This document shows, piece after piece, positions 10,672 through 22,815 of a stretch of DNA of 64,000 bases (its first letter is position 1; every line of letters starts with the position of its first letter). The notes under the pieces were generated by a model, which saw nothing but the letters and a program-made list of their open reading frames with translations, made no database searches and was not told where the DNA came from. This stretch comes from Chondrosia reniformis. Its lineage: Eukaryota > Porifera > Demospongiae > Chondrillida > Chondrillidae. The position numbers and the translations under genes were made by a program. The stretch spans positions 6,504,501 to 6,568,500 of the forward strand of contig OX359193.1 in assembly GCA_947172415.1 (NCBI GenBank), in the 5' to 3' direction.

Positions 10672-11145
10672 AGGAATTCAGCAAAGCTACAGATGGTAGA
10701 ACAGACTTTTAAGCATAAATGAATTGTTTCCTGTATTGTTAACTGTATAATTTTCCTAATATGTATATAAGAATAAGCTTTGCATGCTGTGGCAAAAGTA
10801 ATATTGATAAATAACATAATGCTGTTATGTGTTTAGATAGACGTACAGATAGATAGATACAGATCTAGATTGTGGAGATTTTGACTAGGAACGAAGTATG
10901 TAGATGCATTATTCAACTCTGTAATACTTGACCTCATCCAAATTTTTTGAGACCACACTGCACTTGATCTATTCCTATTGTTAGGTGATATTACCATTCG
11001 GTATACATAATTAACAGGTATTGCATACGGGTATACATTATTATTATGTACATATATAGATAGATAGATCAACCCATACTTACATAATGTGACATGAAAT
11101 GATTATAATTCAACAGACATAGAACATGTTAGCAGTAATCAAATA
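10672..11145. other. Intergenic spacer, no gene seen
   Basis: AT-rich sequence between NDUFA1 (+) and the end of cullin-4 (-), with short GATA-type runs near 10845 and 11058. No conserved reading frame, RNA gene or repeat family is recognised. Confidence 0.6.
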
Positions 11146-14100
11146 CTATGCTACATAGCAATATATTTGAGGGTTATCGTCATCTCGTTTAACATAATCC
11201 CTTTCTATCAAGCTCTCTATCCGTTTCTTTAAATCAGATGGCTGGAATGAAATAGAGTATTAGATATGTAGCCAAGGATTACAAGACTAAAGTACAATAT
11301 TTCTTCCTGACCTTGACAGGAAATCTTAACTGCTCAAAGCACTCTGCAATTAGTAGATTGTGAGCTAGGGTTTTCCTCATTTTCATAATCCGCACAATAG
11401 CAGCATCAATTTGATACTGTCTGTCCTGGAACACCCTTTCATTGGTAGCCTGGTTTTCTTCAGCCTAAGCAGTATGAGGTGAGAGCAAGGTTGTTGCTTA
11501 CAAGACATTCATCCATCCAACTTGGTGGACAGTGCATGAGAGGACGACTGTACGTACTTACATATATATGCACACATGTAAAGCCTTACATTTGTACATA
11601 TGTACAATGAGATAAGAAGGAAGATTTAAAGATTACTACACCACAAGTATTAAGTCTTAAAAATGTAGGTAATCTGTCACATTAGCAGTTCCAGATACAA
11701 GCATACAAGTACTACAGCTAATCTTAATAACACACATGCATTGATTCAGTTAACAACTTGATATGTATACTTACCGTCTCTCTCAGTTGAACTTGATTGA
11801 TTTTGATTTTAAATAATTTATGTTTGAATTCCCGATTTACAGTGAACTTATCTGAAGACACAATGTCTTTACCCTATAACAATAAGTATGTAAACAAGTA
11901 ACTTATTACGTAGCTTTTAATTCACCCCCTCACTCCAAAATATGCAGTTTTCCTATATAGTTCTCAAATAAAAGTTCAAAATGCACTTATATATGTTAGC
12001 TGTGCTATTACAAATTATTATATGCTTTATTTCATTGTGGTGGAAATGTCAATCACATGCATTACCACATTAAAATTAGTCATACACTAGGGATTTTAGG
12101 TGCTTAAAAACCTCATGCAAATTGAGTCTCCATTGTTGGTACTCACCTTTGTACTTTTAAGTAAAACTCTTGCTTTGCCAAGGGCTAGTGACTGCAACGT
12201 TCTCTTCAATTCACCGTCCTCTTCGATAATAAGTATAAGAAATATAAGATGATTATATATGACCATTTTCCACTGTCCCGTACATCTTCCTTCACCTCAC
12301 ACACTGCCCCGTACATCTTCCATCACCTCACACACTGCCCCGCACATCTTCCATCACCTCACACACTGCCCCGTACATCTTCCATCACCTCACACAATGC
12401 CCCGTACATCTTCCATCACCTCACACACTGCCCCGTACATCTTCCATCACCTCACACACTGCCCCATACATCTTCCATCACTTCACACACTGCCCCGTAC
12501 ATCTTCCATCACTTCACACACTGCCCTGCACATCTTAAGATACACTATATTGTGGTGCCATACGATGTGTAAAGTCAGCTTTGGCTAACCGATATCTGTA
12601 GCTTGCTTAATTTCTTCATAAGTAAGCCTTTCAGCATCATTAAAAAGAAGGATTACCAAGGTTTGGAAGAAGGACACTTGTAGTTCCTTTTCTCCCTATC
12701 AAATGTATATTAGGGTAAAAGTTAATGGAAACCACAAAATGCTCTTGTGTGCAAGTTACAAAATGGTCTCAATGTAGGAGAGTATTTTATGGTGCCAAAA
12801 CTATACAGTGCAGTTACTAAAATGCACTCTTTAATATATTTATCCTAGGAGTCAGAACATTTTGTACCTTGTATTGAGTAGCATTTGAATGTAGTTGCAT
12901 ATACATGTATATATAGTACAAATGTGTACGTAAATGAAGGTTGTATACGAAACATCTACTGTAAACACTTACACTTGTAAACACAGCTCTGACTTGACAG
13001 TGACCTAGATTGGGTTGCCATGCCAACTTTCTACCACTATGCTTACTGAGATAATAATCTTTGAAACATTCCAAATAATGATTTAGCTACAAGAATGCAA
13101 CATACAATGTAATATGTAATACTTGTATTCCCATGTCTCACAATGCATTTCATGTGACAGTAATAAAGTTCAACATATTAAGACAGAGCCAGTTGGGTAA
13201 TTAAGGAGATCACTGCTCAGGCCTGCTGTTACTCACCTCTGTAGGTATGGTTACAGTGACTGCTGGATAGGTGGGCCAGTAGCCCATTGTCAGGACATTC
13301 ACGTAGAGGTCAACATTGCCTGCAAGACGTCTACTTGAAAAGTGCTATAAAAGGTAAGAGAGGAGATGTATTACAGTATAAATGCCAAACAGCATATCCC
13401 ACATATTGCATCTTTCACCCAAATCAGGCTATTTACATCAAAAAGGACCAAAGATTCCTTTTGTGAAAGTTGCCTTTAAATTAATGATACACAAGACAGC
13501 CATATTGTATATACATACATATAGAGCCAACTAATAATTTTGTTACATACGTATACATGTTAAACAATCAAAGGCTAAAGTATTCAATGAATTAATAAAT
13601 CAACTAAATAATCTTACTTTAATGACCCATATACAATACACACAATGCTGCGCTGGGGGCTGAGGGGGGGTTTGTCCTTAGAGATATAAAAAGGGCTGCC
13701 GGCCCATGAGGATTCCATGTCCATTTATCTAGCTATCTATTTCTTACTGCACAAGCAAAAGGTCTGAGGGGCTTACCTGTTTAAAATTTAGCACCAGGTC
13801 CTTTGACAATTCTATGTCCTTGAACATGCCCTCCAGCTTACTGGTGAACTGTGCACCACATTCCTGTTTCAGCTTTAAGAGCATGGACTTCTCTGCATCA
13901 ACTGAAGCACTCTTACCGACCAGTAATCGCTTTGCAAGGTCTTTTTTGTAAAATGCTTCAAAGATATCTTTACCTATGTATTTAAACAAAGAAAGTATTG
14001 AGTATATCTTTAAGGTGAACTACTTATAAGGTGACAATATGAAATTATTCTTAAGGTCAAGTTAATACTGAAGTTTATGCTACTTCCACCAGATGCTCTA

Positions 14101-17100
14101 GTCCTCAGGACTATAAATGGTGAAATTACTCAAGGTCAGGTCATATATATGTTGCATGTATGTACTGTTACTGGCCTCCCTGAACAGTAGTAGTCCCCTG
14201 GACTAAGTGGAGTTCCAGTCTAATAATTCAATTCAATTCAATTGATATTCATCACATTATAGTTACAAATACACGTATACACACATGTTAACTTTGTAAT
14301 CTAGGAAAGGTCAATTAAAAGAGTTTACCATGAATAAATCTGAATAATATTAGAACTCTGTCTAGCAACTTCTCCATCTCCTCATCAGTCCATTCCTTGT
14401 TTCCTGACCTCAGCTGAGAATCCACAAATTTAGCTACAAGTGCATACATGTACATATACATATTATAGGAACAGCAATATTGTATCTAGGTATGTATGTA
14501 AGGCAGTGCCTTGTTGACCAATGGACCTATTCCATTGCACACATGGGGCGTTAGGAGCTGTGTGGTAATTTTGAGAACTGCCTGTGATACCTAGCAATTC
14601 AGCTGGCTTGTTTTGCCTCTTGTTGACTGCTGTTTCAAAAGCCTCTCTGATTGCACCCACAAAGGCTGTATCTCCACCAAAGGCCTCCTTCACTAGGTGA
14701 TCTGCCTTCTCCTTTAGGGCAAGCAGATCATCAATCATCGTCTTATCTCTCTCCGCATCTGACACAATAGCTATGCCAGTTTTCTACAGACAGAAATACC
14801 CAAAATATGCTAGCTGCAGTTTCATGCGAGACTGTCCACCTAGCCAATAGAGCCAGTGTGCTCAGAGGAGTGTAATTTTGTGTGCACATTGCTCGTGTTG
14901 TTTATCTCGCAGGCTGTAGAAGTTTAAACTGTAGAGTACAATTTTCTAGGGACACTGTGCAAATCCATAGACACACCACCTCAAACAAATATTGTGTACT
15001 GGAGAAGCACTCACTTTGATAAATGTTAAAAATGCTAAACAGAGGGATTGTTGTCCTCCATCAACACGAGTAAACAACTGGAACATCAGAAGCAAGTCTG
15101 GTATTCTGTTTAACTCAATTAAATTGTCAAATCCTAAATGGAAAGAATGTAGGATGGATATATATTTGCTCTACTGATCAATTATTATATATACGTATAT
15201 ATATGCATTCCAAATGGTGGTGTTTGGTAAGCTTAAGTTTGTTTCCTTTTTTTGCCGTTTTCTTTATAATTTTGAGGATACTTAAGGGCCAGAATTGTTA
15301 AGATTACAACTACGTATATATAAGCCCAACTAAGAGGCCAAGTAATTCAAGTACAGGGAGTGGCAACCTCACAAGTATTTCTAACTCAAAATTATTTGTT
15401 TGCTACGTATGTTCACGAAAGAAAAGGAATAGAGTGTTAACTTAATGCATTTTCTAAAGAGATGCTACATACACAACAATACAGACAAGTACATACGTAC
15501 CTTTGGTTACAAGCGTATTTATGTGTCCTGATATTAGTTCCTTTTCTAAGCAGAGAATGAGAGGCCTACGAGTACTGTCCTCCAAGTATTGTAAGCTTCG
15601 CTCTTCTTCTTGATGCAATCTCTTTTGTACATGCTGAAGGTAAACTGGAAGCTAATTAAGTGGAAGACATAGAGACAATGTAACCAGGAGAGAAAGTGGT
15701 GGGCCAGATGTGAGGGCGGGAGAAAGTGGTGGGCCAGATGTGAGGGCGGGAGAAAGTGGTGGGCCAGATGTGAGGGCGGGAGAAAGTGGTGGGCCAGCTC
15801 TGAGGGCGGGAGAAAGTGGTGGGCCAGATGTGAGGGCGGGAGAAAGTGGTGGGCCAGATGTGAGGGCGGGAGAAAGTGGTGGGCCAGATGTGAGGGCGGG
15901 AGAAAGTGGTGGGCCAGATGTGAGGGCGGGAGAAAGTGGTGGGCCAGATGTGAGGGCGGGAGAAAGTGGTGGGCCAGATGTGAGGGCGGGAGAAAGTGGT
16001 GGGCCAGCTGTGAGGGCGGGAGAAAGTGTGACTGATCCTCTTGAGAGGGGAGGGGAAGACTGAAACCTCTATTAGGAAATGTCCTCTTATAGAATACATT
16101 ATATGATATGCATCCAAGTTGGAGGGGCAGACTTGAAGTTATAATAATAAATCAAAGAGGCTTACTGTAAAGTCTTGCCCATTGACCAATCCCTGTCCTT
16201 CAGCATGATACAAGAGTTGCGTTTCTAGTAAAAATTTGACTTCAAATATTTCATGATACACCTAGTGACACAAGATTAGCACATGGTGAACATGGTGCTT
16301 TAACAACCCATACATGGTACGTATCTAGGTAACCATACATGGTACGTATCTAGGTAACCATAGACTAGTAATACTGTACATACCCATCCATAGCTCCCAT
16401 ATTTATATATATAACTACCTGTAGAACTTAATTCAGCCTGTGTGACACTTTTTGCTATTTCTACTAGAGATGCTTACATACGTATATAGTCTTGGACTAC
16501 GATATTCACTATAGCTGACATTCCTGGTGTAGAGCCTTGGAGCATTACATCATACCTGTATGTCCATTAGCATGTGAAGAAGGCTTTTTAGCAGACTCTT
16601 GTCAATGGTTTCTCCATGCCGCTCCCTCCGTATGAGGTCAAGCACGCCCCTCAACAGTTTGAATTGGACATATTCATTGCCTGCAATCAGTCCACCATAC
16701 AGTCTAGCCCCCAACCCTGGCTCCACAAGCATACTACCAAACAAGTGCAGACCAAGCTCCCTGCAGACAGTGACAGTGTGTCAAGTGACTGTGTGTCAAG
16801 TGACTGCGTGTCAAGTGACTGCATGTCAAGTGACTGCGTGTCAAGTGACTGCATGTCAAGTGACTGCGTGTCAAGTGACTGCATGTCAAGTGACTGCGTG
16901 TCAAGTGACTGCGTGTCAAGTGACTGCGTGTCAAGTGACTGCGTGTCAAGTGACTGCGTACCATATGTCAGAGTAAAGGCACATACTTCTAGCTACATAA
17001 GCAAGTACTGTTTACCCTACAACACAAACACACCTACCATATTGGAAGTACCCCTGTTGACTGCACTACATATGTACGATCCAGGTATAGGAAAATATTT

Positions 17101-18538
17101 CTTATTAGTAACTACAAAGACAGAAAGTAGGAAGATTTAACTATTACAGAAAAACTCCTCATACAATATACGTATATGAGTAGATATGTAAATGTACACA
17201 TATAGATTGTACTTCCATGTCACTTGTGGTTTAAAATCTTTCACTAGCCAAATTCGTTAACAGTTAGTATAGCTACAACTTTGTGTATATAAGCATGTAC
17301 GTGCTTAAATCTCTTTTATATTGTAGGACTCTGGTCCAGCCTTTCTTCACAGGTACTTCCCCTAACATAATAATAGGGAATCACTACATATCAGGAGCCT
17401 TACCATTTGCTGACAATGCTTCTGCCAGTGGGAATTCACTACCCTTAAGAATTCTACTTCATCATCATATTGCCTAATTAGGAGAGACACATGGAACATG
17501 TTGATGAGGAGAGACACATGGAACATGTTGATGAGGAGAGACACATGGAACATGTTGATGAGGAGAGACACATGGAACATGTTGACAAGGAGAGACACAT
17601 GGAATTAAACTTACTTGGAAAAAATGGGCAAAATCATTTCAATGTGTTTCTGACAAGTTTTCTTTAGCTGTTCATATAGGGATGATGCTAGTCTGTTAGT
17701 ACAGCAGTTCTCTACAGCTTGATATAGTCCTTCTAATGAAGATGAAATGGCTTTCTCCAAATGAATAGCATCCACAGCCTCTTTCAAAGTTGCCCAAACC
17801 TCTTCTCCATAACTTGAGGGCAGCTGAGGTTTTACTGAACCAAATAACCATATAAGTTTCAATGACTTTGTGCAACTCATTAACTTTCTGAACTCTTTAT
17901 CAAATAAAATTGCACAATACCTGTGCAAAGGCTATGATACACTATGGATAATCACTGGTGTATGCCACACCCGTCCAGTGACCAAGGCCTCATCTTAACT
18001 GGTCCTATCAAAAGTGGCAACCAGTCAGATAAGACCTTGGTAACTTGGCTGATATGGCATTATATATTCCAATGATTATCCATAGTATGTCATCATCATC
18101 AAATATTATTCTACAACAGTCAACACATAAAGTACATTAGATGGTTGAATATTATTATTTTGTACCTTTTAAATTCTTAATGACCAATTTCTTTGCCTGT
18201 TTTGGCTTTCCCGTATTGCCTCCTGACAGTTGAGCACTGAAGGTTGGGTTGACTCCATTCTTCAGACTTGAAGGAGCTTCCATTGCTAACTTGCTTTGTG
18301 ATCTTGAGGACTGCTGCCTCTTCCTTGAAGAGAGCTCTATCCCAGAATTGGTTGATTCTCCGACTGAACGTTTGCGTGAGGACTTTCCTTTAGGCTGATA
18401 GCTACAGCTCCCCGGGTCAAAATAGTTAAAGAGGTCCTTCTGTGTGGAGGAAGAAGACTGTCTTTGCTCAGTTCTCTGTGACTGGTGCTGCAACTCTGAC
18501 TGACCAGATCCACTCTTCTTTGAAGCAAATTGGGACAT
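11146..18538 (-). CDS. CUL4: Cullin-4, scaffold of CRL4 E3 ubiquitin ligase, 18 exons
   Basis: CUL4 links DDB1-substrate receptors to the RING protein RBX1. Exons: 18166-18538, 17615-17834, 17404-17473, 17038-17111, 16556-16760, 16166-16261, 15501-15651, 15015-15133, 14591-14783, 14329-14433, 13777-13973, 13237-13344, 12973-13086, 12590-12695, 12147-12220, 11775-11873, 11312-11464, 11146-11241. They sum to 850 residues with all phases consistent. A Ser/Lys-rich N-terminal extension ends in KLVIKNL as in CUL4A/B. Core landmarks include [58 protein letters not shown] and LGHCQV. The C-terminal winged helix has the neddylation motif [11 protein letters not shown] and ends [13 protein letters not shown]. 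Four of its introns contain minisatellites. Confidence 0.96.
12262..12545. repeat. 30-bp minisatellite in cullin-4 intron 14
   Basis: Nine to ten units of about 30 bp reading CCGTACATCTTCCATCACCT plus CACACACTGC, with scattered C/T differences. It lies between exons 12590-12695 and 12147-12220. Because 30 is divisible by three, spurious open frames run through it on the plus strand. Confidence 0.93.
15688..16040. repeat. 30-bp minisatellite in cullin-4 intron 6
   Basis: Eleven or more nearly perfect units of GAGGGCGGGAGAAAGTGGTG plus GGCCAGATGT, with one CTC/ATG variant near 15795 and another near 16010. The units are G-rich on the plus strand and far richer in GC than the surrounding DNA. 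It sits 35-50 bp upstream of the acceptor of exon 15501-15651, so the branch-point region is next to the array. Confidence 0.95.
16770..16962. repeat. 15-bp minisatellite in cullin-4 intron 4
   Basis: About thirteen units of TGTCAAGTGACTGCG with a G/A change alternating in part of the array, giving a 30-bp higher-order period. It fills most of the intron between exons 17038-17111 and 16556-16760 and begins within ten bases of the acceptor. Confidence 0.94.
17480..17606. repeat. 27-bp minisatellite filling cullin-4 intron 2
   Basis: About 4.6 units of GAGGAGAGACACATGGAACA plus TGTTGAT. The whole intron (17474-17614) is only 141 bp, so apart from the splice sites the intron is made of this array. 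Confidence 0.93.
17935..18092. mobile_element. Inverted-repeat element, family B (MITE-like), copy 1
   Basis: Ends carry inverted repeats (ACTATGGATAATCACTGG on the left, CCAATGATTATCCATAGT on the right). The interior has CCAAGGCCTCATCTTAACTG and TATCAAAAGTGGCAACCAGT. A related element is at 32308-32480 and part of one at 50283-50400. It lies in the first intron of cullin-4. No coding capacity is seen. Confidence 0.72.
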
Positions 18539-19128
18539 AAGACTCTATTAAGGAGCTTCCTATAACAGTTCAACCACTATTCTAAGCCTGAGACACAGCC
18601 TATCTCTAAATAAACAAACACATATATAACATAATACATTAATTATATAAATAATGTTTACATAATATGTCAACAATAATAAAACAACTCTCTGTGATTA
18701 ATTAAAAGAAGCTGTAACTAAGTACTTAAATTTGAGGTTAGGGTTAGGTCTAAGACACTTTCGAATTTAACTAATTAGAAATTTACAGATTAGATTATTC
18801 AATCTCTCCAATTAAAGAAGTCTAAACATAAACACACATAAACAAATAAACAAGAAAACTTACGTTAAAATAATGAAGATAAATATCGAACAAGGACCAA
18901 CGTACCTATGCACCACAAACTGTCAAATACGGATTATGATAATTACGGCGCTTTTACCAGCGAAATGAATAATATACATAGTCCACATTACGTACACATG
19001 TAGTAAGTAACAGCTTCTTAGATCTACAGTATTAGTTATTATAGTACAATTAATGTTACCTCGCAAGAACCTCAAGAAACACTTTGTTCAGAGTTGAGAG
19101 TATAACCCTCCTCATCAATAAATCGAAA
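18539..19128. promoter_or_regulatory. Divergent promoter region, cullin-4 / rhodanese-like gene
   Basis: The 590 bp between the two start codons is AT-rich with runs of AAACAAATAAACAA type. It contains a short TTAGGGTTAGG near 18738, two units of a telomere-like motif. No clear TATA box or other named element can be assigned on either side. Confidence 0.45.
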
Positions 19129-21852
19129 ATGGCTGCATCGTCGCTACGGCTTATTTCTTGCGGAAATCGAGCATCATTGGCTAGGATCTTTAAACCAAAC
19201 AATATCATCATCGCACTTTCATCAGTTGCAATTCACTCTAAATCTTTGTTTTCGATGCCACCCCTAACGCTTACTCGTCCTTTTCCATCAGCATGTATAT
19301 GTCGGAACATCTCGGGCCAGCGTGCCTTCTTCTCGACAGAGAGGCACTGGGCTGATGTGTACTTGGAAGAAATGAAAGAAATTGCCAACAACGACAGTAC
19401 TAAACTTATAGATGTACGTGAACCATGGGAATTGGAAAAATTCGGACATTTTGAAAATGCTGTTAATATTCCCTGTGAGTTTATATACAGTAAATATAAT
19501 ATGCATTTTGTACGTGGATTTAAACAATCAATTAGATGGCTAAAGTATCCACTTAAGAGTGTCTGTAAACTGATTTCATTGGCTAGCGAGTCATGTGAAT
19601 GTTTTTATGTGGCCATGCAACTGAACTTGAGTGTTGATATGGTAATATCCTTGTACAAGCAGTGGCTACGTTTCACTGAATCTTGAGAGGTTTATATAAA
19701 CAAGCTACAGTATTCAAAATGGGTTTCACACAGAGAAGCTAAGAGGAAGAGGATATAGAGCTATAGCTATAGAGGAGAGAGTTACTTTGTGCACACAACA
19801 CAGGATAGCTCCTTGCGCTGGTCATATGGAGGGCACGGCAGTCCATGGCACTCGGCCTCTATGTGACACAATTGAGTACCATGGATAAGAGCTGCTGAAC
19901 CTGGAATAGATTCTGGGTTCTTGTCCACACAGTTGAAAGTGGTTCGTCCCTTGTGGTTTGAGTGTGCTGTCATCAGCCATCCTTCATATTCTTTGGTCCA
20001 GCCACTGGGACACTCATATGTCCCTGGTATCAGGAGGTATCTAGATCGACTGGATACTTCACAAACAGCACAGGGTACATTATGGTAATCAAACCTAGAC
20101 ATTGCAGATGTCTGTCCTCCAGCCCAACCATATTCGGTGCCATAGAGAAGAGCGGTTCCTCTATTTCCGGTAGAAGCTTCAGTAAAGTATTTTGGATGTT
20201 TTGTCATGCAGAGATAGTTAGCTCCACCTCCTGTTGTCTGGTACCAAGTGCCCGCTGTGATGCCCTCATAGACTAGATCTGTTCCAGTGATACTCGGACA
20301 CACTGTCCTACCCCACCGCACATATGTGAGGCCTCCTCCATTTGATCCTGGTAAACCAGATGGACCAGGTGGGCCAGTTAATCCCTTGGGTCCTGTGTGC
20401 CCCTGGTCACCATCACGACCATCCCTCCCTGGGGTCCCTGGTGTACCTGGTACACCCTGAAGTCCAGTGTTACCTGGCAGGCCATCACGACCATCACGAC
20501 CTGGACAGTTGTTTTGTACTGACCCTGCAGAAGATAATAAGATTTAAATAGACAGTACTTACGTGTACATGTGTGTGCGCTAGTAACAAATCCACTACAG
20601 GGTTCTCCTCTGTATTAGTTACATACGTACATACATAGAAAATCTGACAGGTAAGCAGTAACTATACTGGGAGTGGAACCTAAGGCAACTGATATGTTTA
20701 AGTATGTCATTACAATACCCTATCTGTACCATCTCCCTCTTCTTCATGTGAACTTGAACTACAAACAGTAACACTGTTTTGAATTATATTTTAATGCGAC
20801 ACACTCACCACTGTCTTGGGAAGTAGCACTTGCTGCACAGAGGTAAGCCACTGCAATCAGTAGCTGAGCTCTCATATCTCCTCCTTGAGGTAAGACTGCT
20901 GATCTATAGGGTGAAATCTTGGACTCGGTGCTTTAATTGAATGATCACCTATTAAAAATTACCTAATATGGTCAGTTGATAGTAATGGAGTAGTATTGTT
21001 GAAAATAGTACATACAATTCTCTAACATGCAATAGATTTGGTTAACTCTGAAAATGGTCCAGCTATCTTTGATTAGTTGATAATACGTATATAATGTGAG
21101 TCATTATTTGTTTGTTTATTGACTGTTTGCAGTAGAAAAACATTTTTATGAGGGTGCTAGTGTAGGTGAAGGTGTGGGGATATTATCTGTTTAGCCGGAT
21201 AGGACACTTCTGTAACATTTGTCCTTGGATTTACCCCATCCACTCATGTCTCCTGAGGAGTGCAATGAGCTAATGGGTGGAACTAAAATCCACTTTAGTG
21301 GGAGTCTCCTCTTTGCCACTTAAAAATATTCAAGCCATAGACAGTTGTTTCATTCTCATTAGGACTCATCAGTATATGGTATATGATCAATAGGTTACAC
21401 TACAAATATGAACAGTATGTATTAATACGTGAACGTGAAACCTTTGTGTGACTATATACTGTACTTTGTATGATCTTCTGCCCTGCAGTGGGAGAGGTGT
21501 GTAAGGCACTCGTGTTGAGCTCTGAGGAATTTGAGGAGAAATATGGGCAACAGAAGCCAGACCCTTCAGATGACAACATATTATTCTATTGCATGGCTGG
21601 AATTAGAAGTAGATATGCTATGAACGCAGCTCACACTTTAGGCTATGAAAAGTTGGTTTTATATCATCTGTATACTTGCATTCATGGACCATTCTATAGC
21701 TAAATGGAGCATCACATGTATACAATTATGAATATATATGGTTTTCTTATATAATATTTGTATGAATAAGTATGTTACAATATTAATTGAATCTCTATAG
21801 GGCCAGACATTACATAGGAGGCTGGAAAGAATGGTCTGAGAAAGCTTTGTAA
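19129..21852 (+). CDS. Mitochondrial rhodanese-domain protein (TSTD-like)
   Basis: Exons 19129-19474, 21489-21651 and 21801-21852 give 186 residues. The first 65 or so residues are rich in Arg, Ser and hydrophobic residues with few acids (MAASSLRLISCGNRASLARI), a plausible mitochondrial presequence. The rhodanese domain follows: STKLIDVREPWELEKFGHFENAVNIPLGEV, then an FYCMAGIRSR active-site loop with the catalytic cysteine, and GYEKARHYIGGWKEWSEKAL at the end. The single-domain size and loop resemble TSTD1/TSTD3 sulfurtransferases, which move sulfane sulfur between thiosulfate, glutathione or proteins. An upstream in-frame TTG is not needed; the ATG at 19129 starts the presequence. The 2-kb first intron contains the collagen gene on the other strand. 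Confidence 0.88.
19782..20875 (-). CDS. Short-chain (spongin-type) collagen, nested in a rhodanese-gene intron
   Basis: Exons 20809-20875 and 19782-20524 encode 269 residues. A signal peptide (MRAQLLIAVAYLCAASATS) is followed by about 18 Gly-X-Y triplets (GRDGRDGLPGNTGLQGVPG and on to GPPGPSGLPGSN). After that comes a Cys-rich non-collagenous domain with YVRWGRTVCPS, GGGANYLCM, GWAGGQTSAMSRFD, VPCAVCE, IPGTYECPSGW and LSCVVCTK. That C-terminal domain is the one of sponge short-chain collagen C4, related to spongin and to the collagen IV NC1 lineage. The product should be secreted and trimerise in the extracellular skeleton. It lies wholly inside the first intron of the rhodanese gene, on the opposite strand. 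Confidence 0.93.
21225..21300. repeat. Dispersed repeat family C, second copy
   Basis: Shares CCACTCATnTCTCnTGAGGA and AATGGGTGG/A with 6110-6170. Short, non-coding, in the first intron of the rhodanese-like gene. Confidence 0.5.
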
Positions 21853-22071
21853 TTTTACAGTAACTGCTATATTTCTGGTTAAATTCTTAATTTTTATTAT
21901 CATGGTATATTAAATTCTGTATGTTGGTTGATTTATAGCTATAAGTCTGCATATGTATTGCAAATTATGTCAATGTAACCATGCATACATAAATTGTTAG
22001 TCATGTATATATAGCAATGTGCATGAATTAGTCCATTACAGTGAAAGTTAATTTTGCTGTATAAGCCCATT

Positions 22072-22815
22072 TCAGTTGGTTCTGTATCCTATAACCCTGA
22101 TATACACTGCCAAGTGACTTGCAGAACTGAAAACAGTAGATATTTGGGCATGAACAATTTTATTTGTGCCAAGCGGGAGCCAAGTATTGTCAGCATTAGT
22201 GTAGATAGCATTTTGATTCCAGGTGATCATTCTTATATACTTTGTATACTGCACTCTTCCTATAACAGTGAAAATTTTGATTATAATGTTTTTGTAAGAA
22301 GGGTTACCACCACACTCGGCATCAATGAATAGCAGAACCTCATTGGCATCATCCGGGATTGCTGATGGGAGGTGAAATGTCTGGCTATTAAGAGTATTCA
22401 TGGATATAGAACCTATATGGGTGGAAGGTACAGGAATCCATAATGTTGATTGTTTACTTTTCATTTGTTCCTTGACTAAGAGTGCCATTGTATGATTAAG
22501 CTTAGATTCCAAGTGAGCTCTTGCTACTTTATTGAGTTGTCTTTCTTCTTCTATAAGTTGCTTCATTTTAAATAGCATAACTTCCATGATCATAGAAGTG
22601 TTAACTTTAGACCTCATGCTTGTGTTTCTGTCTAGTTGATGTGCACATCCTTCCTCCCTTTCATTTCCATTTGCCTCATTTGAAAGTTGTATATTTATGT
22701 TCACTGGTAGAGGGTCATTTATGGAGCAGCTACAGTTGAAACTGCTTCCTGGCTTTGCTTTGCTAATTGGTAGCAGAGAGATGAATAAAAGCCAAGCTGC
22801 AAATGAAGCATTCAT
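22072..22815 (-). CDS. Secreted coiled-coil protein of unknown family
   Basis: A single open frame of 247 residues begins with a good signal peptide (MNASFAAWLLFISLLPISKA). A Cys-containing linker (NCSCSIND) leads to a Glu/Lys-rich helical region at about residues 75-125 (MKQLIEEERQLNKVARAHLE) that is likely a coiled coil. The C-terminal third is rich in beta-prone residues and ends VIGYRTN. It has several possible N-glycosylation sites. I do not recognise the family. By layout (signal, coiled-coil, beta-rich tail) it resembles oligomerising extracellular proteins. It lies between the rhodanese gene and the TIL inhibitor gene, and no intron is apparent. Confidence 0.68.
   Translation of the reverse strand: MNASFAAWLLFISLLPISKAKPGSSFNCSCSINDPLPVNINIQLSNEANGNEREEGCAHQLDRNTSMRSKVNTSMIMEVMLFKMKQLIEEERQLNKVARAHLESKLNHTMALLVKEQMKSKQSTLWIPVPSTHIGSISMNTLNSQTFHLPSAIPDDANEVLLFIDAECGGNPSYKNIIIKIFTVIGRVQYTKYIRMITWNQNAIYTNADNTWLPLGTNKIVHAQISTVFSSASHLAVYIRVIGYRTN

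Noticed and set aside
12249-12588. Frames of Thr/Pro/His-rich repeats
   Set aside because: Product of the 30-bp intronic array in cullin-4, with no start, signal or splice context.
15656-16117. Frames of [10 protein letters not shown] or [10 protein letters not shown] repeats on both strands
   Set aside because: Both strands are open through the same 30-bp minisatellite in a cullin-4 intron.
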